From the NCBI RefSeq assembly GCF_004138125.1, contig NZ_RXHS01000001.1, positions 310,001 to 374,000 on the forward strand: 64,000 bases of DNA, read 5' to 3'. Under the pieces are notes generated by a model. That model did not search any database and had not been told where the DNA came from. It saw only the letters and a list, made by a program, of their open reading frames with translations. A program made the position numbers and the translations under genes. This stretch comes from Seramator thermalis (GTDB lineage: Bacteria > Bacteroidota > Bacteroidia > Bacteroidales > Dysgonomonadaceae). Below are positions 60,070 to 64,000 of this stretch, piece by piece (positions within the stretch are counted from its first letter, which is position 1; every line of letters begins with the position of its first letter).

Positions 60070-62295
60070 ATGACTCAAAAAGAAATACAAGATACTTTAT
60101 CGACTGTCAATCGTGCAATTGAAGGCAATCGGCTGAAAGACGCTTTCGACGGTATAAAAAAGTTACTCGGAGGACAACAGAATTGGGCTCTTGCCGACAG
60201 TCTGAACGAGATCGAAACCAATTATAGATACATGATTCATTATCTGACTGATGGCGGCAAAGATCCCGATCAGCGCAATATATACCGGCAATTGCAACGC
60301 AACACATATAAACTGGCTCAGGATGCGGCCGAGAATTTATGTATGAAAACAAGTTCGTTGCTCTTTTTCGAAAAATCGCGAGTGCTAATGATTCGTCAGC
60401 CAATTTCGATAGACGAATATCGTGAAATGATAAACAAACAGATGGACACGTTTGCGGTGCTCGATTTATTGGAAGATGGATATGAAAAAAATTCAAGAAT
60501 GAAGCTCAATGCACAAGCTCACGAACACACGGTTTCCGATCTTTTCTATGCTGTGTTTGCAGGCCCTCGTGCCAACGACGATCTGATCGAATCGTATCGT
60601 AACTTTATGAACGATACGATCATCCCGATCAACGACAAATGCATGCTGGTGTCGGCACTGACAATGAATGTGATGCAGCGGTTTGACTCTAAAAAAATCG
60701 GATTTATGATCGACGTGGCTCAGTTCGGAGTCCCCGAAACAGCCATCAGGGCGGTTATCGGATTGATTCCCGTTTTTCAGATTTATGCTTCACGTTGGAA
60801 GCTATATCCCGAAATCGTCAACCGGTTGGAAGTTTTGGCTGACGATCCGTTGTTCACTCGCCGCACAATGTTTGCCCTCATACAATATATTCAGGCACGC
60901 GAAACCGAAAAAATTGCAAAGAAGCTTACCGAAGAAATTCTGCCTGAAATGATGAAAATAAGCCCAATGATCGGGAAAAAAATCAATTGGGACGAATGGA
61001 TCGGAGAAAGCAACTTCGAAGACAAAAATCCCGAATGGCAGAAAATTCTTGACGAATCGGGGTTGAGCCGCAAACTGGAAGAGTTCTCCGAAATGCAACT
61101 CGAAGGGGCTGACATTATGCACTCTACTTTTTCGAATCTGAAATCCTATCCTTTTTTCCATGAAATGAGCAACTGGTTTTTACCCTTTGATGGACATCAT
61201 TCGCAAGTGCAACAACTCATTTCGGATCTTGCAGACAGCAATCAGCTTTTGAAGTCGCTTATCGAACAGCCCATTATCTGCGATTCCGACAAATATTCGT
61301 TTTGCTTCAGCATTATGCTGATGCCGGCAGAATATCGCAAGATGACGATTTCGCAACTTTCCGCCGAAGGTGATGAAATTCAGAAGATGATTGAAGAAGG
61401 TGTGGCTCTCAATCCTAATCAAAAAGAGGAAATGATTTGTCGGCAATATTTACAGGATTTATATCGCTTCCATAAACTTTTTTCTAAAAAGTCCGATTTC
61501 ATCGACATCTTTGCTCTCCCACTCGATTTTCACAAAATCGAAATATTAAGTCCGATTACGGGAACGCCCGAAAATCTTCAACGAATAGCATTCTATTATT
61601 TCGAGAAAAATCACTTCGAAGAAGCGCTTGAAGCATATACCTTATTGGCCGGCGAGGGATTGCAAAATGCCGAAGTGTGGCAAAAAATAGGTTACTGCCG
61701 TCAAATGTTGGGCGATATTCGCGATGCACTCGATGCTTACCTCAATGCCGACCTCATCGACGAAAACAACCCGTGGGCATTGCGTCGGATAGCCCAATGC
61801 TATCGTTTGCTGAAGCAGCCGAAGGATGCACTCGAATATTATCGTCGCCTGGAACAACTGAAACCTAACGATTTAAATATCCAACTCAACATCGGACATT
61901 GTTATCTTGAGCTGAAAAATTTTGCGGAAGCTCTCAATTATTATTTTAAGGTCGAGCTCATCGATGGCAGCAATACTCGAGCTTGGCGTTCAATCGCCTG
62001 GTGTGCTTTTCTGTCCCGAAAATTCGATATCGCACGGTCCCATTATGCCAAAATCATCGAATCGAAGCCCAATGCTCAGGACTATATGAATGCCGGACAC
62101 GTAGAACTTTGTACGGATAATATCAAAACGGCCATAGAACTTTATGAACAGTCGCTCAAACTGTCAGATAGCTTTGATGTATTCATATCGATGTTGCACG
62201 AAGATAAGGATGAACTTCGCGAAGCAGGCGTCAATATCGAATTATTGCCGATTATCGTGGATAAAATCAAGTACGATCAGGAAGAAAATCAATGA
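60070..62295 (+). CDS. Large TPR protein of unknown function
   Basis: 741 residues from the ATG at 60070 (MTQKEIQDTLSTVNRAIEGN). An earlier ATG would overlap the preceding gene by 82 bases and is unlikely. The first 490 residues are helical without a known domain. The C-terminal third (about 497-710) has six or so TPR units, such as HFEEALEAYTLLAGEGLQNA, DALDAYLNADLIDENNPWAL and PKDALEYYRRLEQLKPNDL. No signal peptide, so cytosolic. It probably forms a scaffold with the upstream partner. The gene pair looks Bacteroidetes-specific. Confidence 0.8.
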   Translation: MTQKEIQDTLSTVNRAIEGNRLKDAFDGIKKLLGGQQNWALADSLNEIETNYRYMIHYLTDGGKDPDQRNIYRQLQRNTYKLAQDAAENLCMKTSSLLFFEKSRVLMIRQPISIDEYREMINKQMDTFAVLDLLEDGYEKNSRMKLNAQAHEHTVSDLFYAVFAGPRANDDLIESYRNFMNDTIIPINDKCMLVSALTMNVMQRFDSKKIGFMIDVAQFGVPETAIRAVIGLIPVFQIYASRWKLYPEIVNRLEVLADDPLFTRRTMFALIQYIQARETEKIAKKLTEEILPEMMKISPMIGKKINWDEWIGESNFEDKNPEWQKILDESGLSRKLEEFSEMQLEGADIMHSTFSNLKSYPFFHEMSNWFLPFDGHHSQVQQLISDLADSNQLLKSLIEQPIICDSDKYSFCFSIMLMPAEYRKMTISQLSAEGDEIQKMIEEGVALNPNQKEEMICRQYLQDLYRFHKLFSKKSDFIDIFALPLDFHKIEILSPITGTPENLQRIAFYYFEKNHFEEALEAYTLLAGEGLQNAEVWQKIGYCRQMLGDIRDALDAYLNADLIDENNPWALRRIAQCYRLLKQPKDALEYYRRLEQLKPNDLNIQLNIGHCYLELKNFAEALNYYFKVELIDGSNTRAWRSIAWCAFLSRKFDIARSHYAKIIESKPNAQDYMNAGHVELCTDNIKTAIELYEQSLKLSDSFDVFISMLHEDKDELREAGVNIELLPIIVDKIKYDQEENQ

Positions 62296-62319
62296 TCATC
62301 TGTTGAACACGAAATTGAG

Positions 62320-62913
62320 TTATGATTTGTAAAGGTTTTTCTTCACGATAAAATCATACACTTGCGAAGGAACAAAAGCCCGCATGTTTTTACCTGCTTT
62401 TATACCATCTCTGACGAAAGTGGATGAGATTTCGATAATCGGAGCGGCAGCGCAATATACATTCGATGAAAATTCCGAAGGAATTGTGACAGGTGCCCCT
62501 GTTCTGGGATAAATAAGGATTTGATATTCGCGGCGAAGGCGCTCATAATCTTTCCACTGATCGAAGATTATCCAATTGTCGCTGCCAATAATTAATGTAA
62601 ATTCGGTATCGGGATTTTCGCCCGAAAGTTTTTCGAGCGTGTCAATAGTATAGGACGGTCGCTGCATGCGGAATTCGACATCCGAAACCTGCAAATTGTC
62701 GAAATCGTGCAAAGCAATTTGAACCATTTCGAGGCGGATATCGTCGTCCAACAAATCATCGGCCTCTTTCAACGGATTGTGAGGCGTTACCACAAACCAC
62801 ACTTCGTCCAGATAAGTAAATTCGCGCATATAGTTGGCCAAAACCAAATGACCTACATGGATGGGATTGAAAGTTCCCGAGAATATTCCGATTTGTTTTT
62901 TATTCATTTCCAT
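62320..62913 (-). CDS. nadD: Nicotinate-nucleotide adenylyltransferase
   Basis: Joins NaMN and ATP to deamido-NAD in NAD synthesis. 197 residues. The nucleotidyltransferase motif GTFNPIHVGH is at residues 13-22 and the second motif ISSTFVRDGIKAG near 160. LIIGSDNWIIFDQWKDYERL marks the NadD family. It is convergent with the TPR gene (24-base gap). Confidence 0.95.
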   Translation of the reverse strand: MEMNKKQIGIFSGTFNPIHVGHLVLANYMREFTYLDEVWFVVTPHNPLKEADDLLDDDIRLEMVQIALHDFDNLQVSDVEFRMQRPSYTIDTLEKLSGENPDTEFTLIIGSDNWIIFDQWKDYERLRREYQILIYPRTGAPVTIPSEFSSNVYCAAAPIIEISSTFVRDGIKAGKNMRAFVPSQVYDFIVKKNLYKS

Positions 62914-62993
62914 CCAATTTCGGATAGAGCATAAAGATCATAACAGCTATTCACCGAAATTTTCGACCTTTTAGCATTCGGGCATATCGCGAA

Positions 62994-63239
62994 TCATACT
63001 TTTTTAAATAGCGATATAAGCCACAGCAACAAAATTGCTCCTACCAAAGACGTAACGAGACTTCCGATAATGCTACCGTCGGGGCCAATGCCCAACAGTC
63101 CGAAAACCCATCCACCAATGACTCCGCCAACAATACCTACCACAAGGTTGATGAGCAGTCCGAAGCCTCCGCCTCTCATTATTTTACCGGCCAGCCATCC
63201 AGCAACTGCACCGATGATAATAAACAATAACCAATTCAT
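62994..63239 (-). CDS. GlsB/YeaQ/YmgE-type stress-response membrane protein
   Basis: 81 residues, three hydrophobic helices rich in glycine: MNWLLFIIIGAVAGWLAGKI, GGFGLLINLVVGIVGGVIGGW and SLVTSLVGAILLLWLISLF. This is the compact transglycosylase-associated (Tag) family pattern. The ATG at 63239 gives the family's normal start; an ATG 51 bases upstream would add a polar leader. The family is linked to osmotic or oxidative stress; the mechanism is unknown. Confidence 0.9.
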   Translation of the reverse strand: MNWLLFIIIGAVAGWLAGKIMRGGGFGLLINLVVGIVGGVIGGWVFGLLGIGPDGSIIGSLVTSLVGAILLLWLISLFKKV

Positions 63240-63354
63240 AATTTTCTGATTTAAAAGTTGTCTGTCGGGTTGCAATTTGCAATCGATCATATAATAATAT
63301 TGTTATAAACATCTCAAAATTGGAAATTGTTTACAACAAAGAAACAATTCATCA

Positions 63355-64000
63355 TCAACACATCCGGTTTTTATAATCTTCGTAACCAAATTGCCGATAA
63401 AGCACAAATTCGTTGTCTTTTGTCCACAGACCGATAGAAGGATGCGAAACCCCATTGAACATGGTGGTTTTGACAATGGTATAATGAATCATATCCTCAA
63501 AAACAATTCGATCGCCCACCTTCAGAGGCTCGTCGAACGACCAGTCGCCCATGAAATCGCCACTCAAGCAACTGTTTCCTCCCATGCGGTAAGTAGGCTT
63601 CCCCGCAACAGCCTCCTGATAAGCACCCCGAATAACAGGTTTGTAGGGCATTTCGAGACAATCGGGCATGTGGCATGCAAACGAAACATTGAGCATTGCG
63701 GTTTTCACACCGTGATTTTCGACGATGTCCGTAACGGTGGATACCAAAGGACCTGTTTGCCAGGCAAACGCGCTTCCGGGTTCCAGGATAATCTCAAGAT
63801 GCGGATAACGCGATTTCAGATCTTTCAATAGTCCGATCAGATGCTCGATATTATAATCTTTGTGCGTCATCAAATGTCCACCACCCAAATTAAGCCATTC
63901 GATTTGTGGGAACAGATGACCGAACTTGCTTTCCACCACTTTCAGGGTTTCTTCCAACGCATAAGAATTATTCTCGCACAGGTTATGAATATGCAAACCT
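63355..64000 (-). CDS. nspC: Carboxynorspermidine decarboxylase, C-terminal part
   Basis: A PLP enzyme that makes norspermidine or spermidine from the carboxy form in the alternative polyamine pathway. The reading frame is open at the right edge; about 215 residues are visible. MHIHNLCENNSYALEETL, EWLNLGGGHLMT, EIILEPGSAFAW and GNSCLSGDFMGDW (the Cys involved in the active site) match fold-III decarboxylases of the NspC type. The first half, with the PLP lysine, lies outside the window. Confidence 0.93.
   Translation of the reverse strand, partial: GLHIHNLCENNSYALEETLKVVESKFGHLFPQIEWLNLGGGHLMTHKDYNIEHLIGLLKDLKSRYPHLEIILEPGSAFAWQTGPLVSTVTDIVENHGVKTAMLNVSFACHMPDCLEMPYKPVIRGAYQEAVAGKPTYRMGGNSCLSGDFMGDWSFDEPLKVGDRIVFEDMIHYTIVKTTMFNGVSHPSIGLWTKDNEFVLYRQFGYEDYKNRMC

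Overview
The window looks like a chromosomal segment of a Bacteroidales bacterium, perhaps near the Dysgonomonadaceae or Paludibacteraceae (family-level placement is inference). The signs are a SusC/SusD pair, families largely confined to Bacteroidetes (DUF4199, DUF4290, DUF4922, DUF1460), little Shine-Dalgarno signal, and repeated TAnnTTTG minus-7 promoter elements, several with a TTTG or TTG minus-33 box about 20 bases away. The genome is AT-leaning, and most genes are housekeeping or envelope functions.

Layout. 1-16 kb: VanZ fragment, S41 protease, CapA-like and DUF1460 envelope proteins, a SatD/DUF3307 pair behind three evenly spaced operator-like dyads, fhs, uvrB, a zinc-ribbon protein, mntH, dgkA and a Dna2-like nuclease-helicase. 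16.0-17.8 kb: tRNA-Gln(CTG), then a 1.7 kb gene-free island of degenerate repeats. 17.8-22.5 kb: a TPR/transmembrane/HTH regulator, two outer-membrane beta-barrel proteins and an RHS pseudogene interrupted by two small hairpin elements. 23-32.5 kb: a rubrerythrin lipoprotein with a DUF2231 protein, a DUF1080/PHP-like fusion, a six-gene run (DUF4199, GT2, nitroreductase, apbE, ogt, porin) and a uracil permease. 32.7-40 kb: an orphan SusCD pair, an ABC-F protein and an acyltransferase.

40.1-46.7 kb is the most unusual coding region. It is a tightly packed seven-gene operon read leftwards, in the order DsrE2-like, TusA, MvhD-like, two HdrA/Qmo-like FAD/FeS proteins, a small winged-helix protein, and a membrane HdrC/QmoC-like subunit. 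A Crp/Fnr regulator is divergent from it across an intergenic region holding a perfect 22-bp palindrome and a TGTGA-N6-TCACT site. The gene content suggests a membrane quinone-linked flavin/FeS complex connected to protein-bound persulfide carriers. No dissimilatory sulfur enzyme genes (dsrAB, aprAB) lie nearby, so the substrate is open.

46.8-64 kb: an AlaX-like editing protein, mtgA, the dxr-rseP-metF operon, a second repeat island (51.6-52.65 kb) that shares sequence 'words' with the 16-17.8 kb island, an orphan ABC ATPase, rimM-DUF4290-LysM glucosaminidase, cdd, DUF4348, a DUF4922-serB-unknown-TPR run, nadD, a GlsB-type membrane protein and the C-terminal part of nspC. All family calls come from reading translated sequences by eye; no database search was run.
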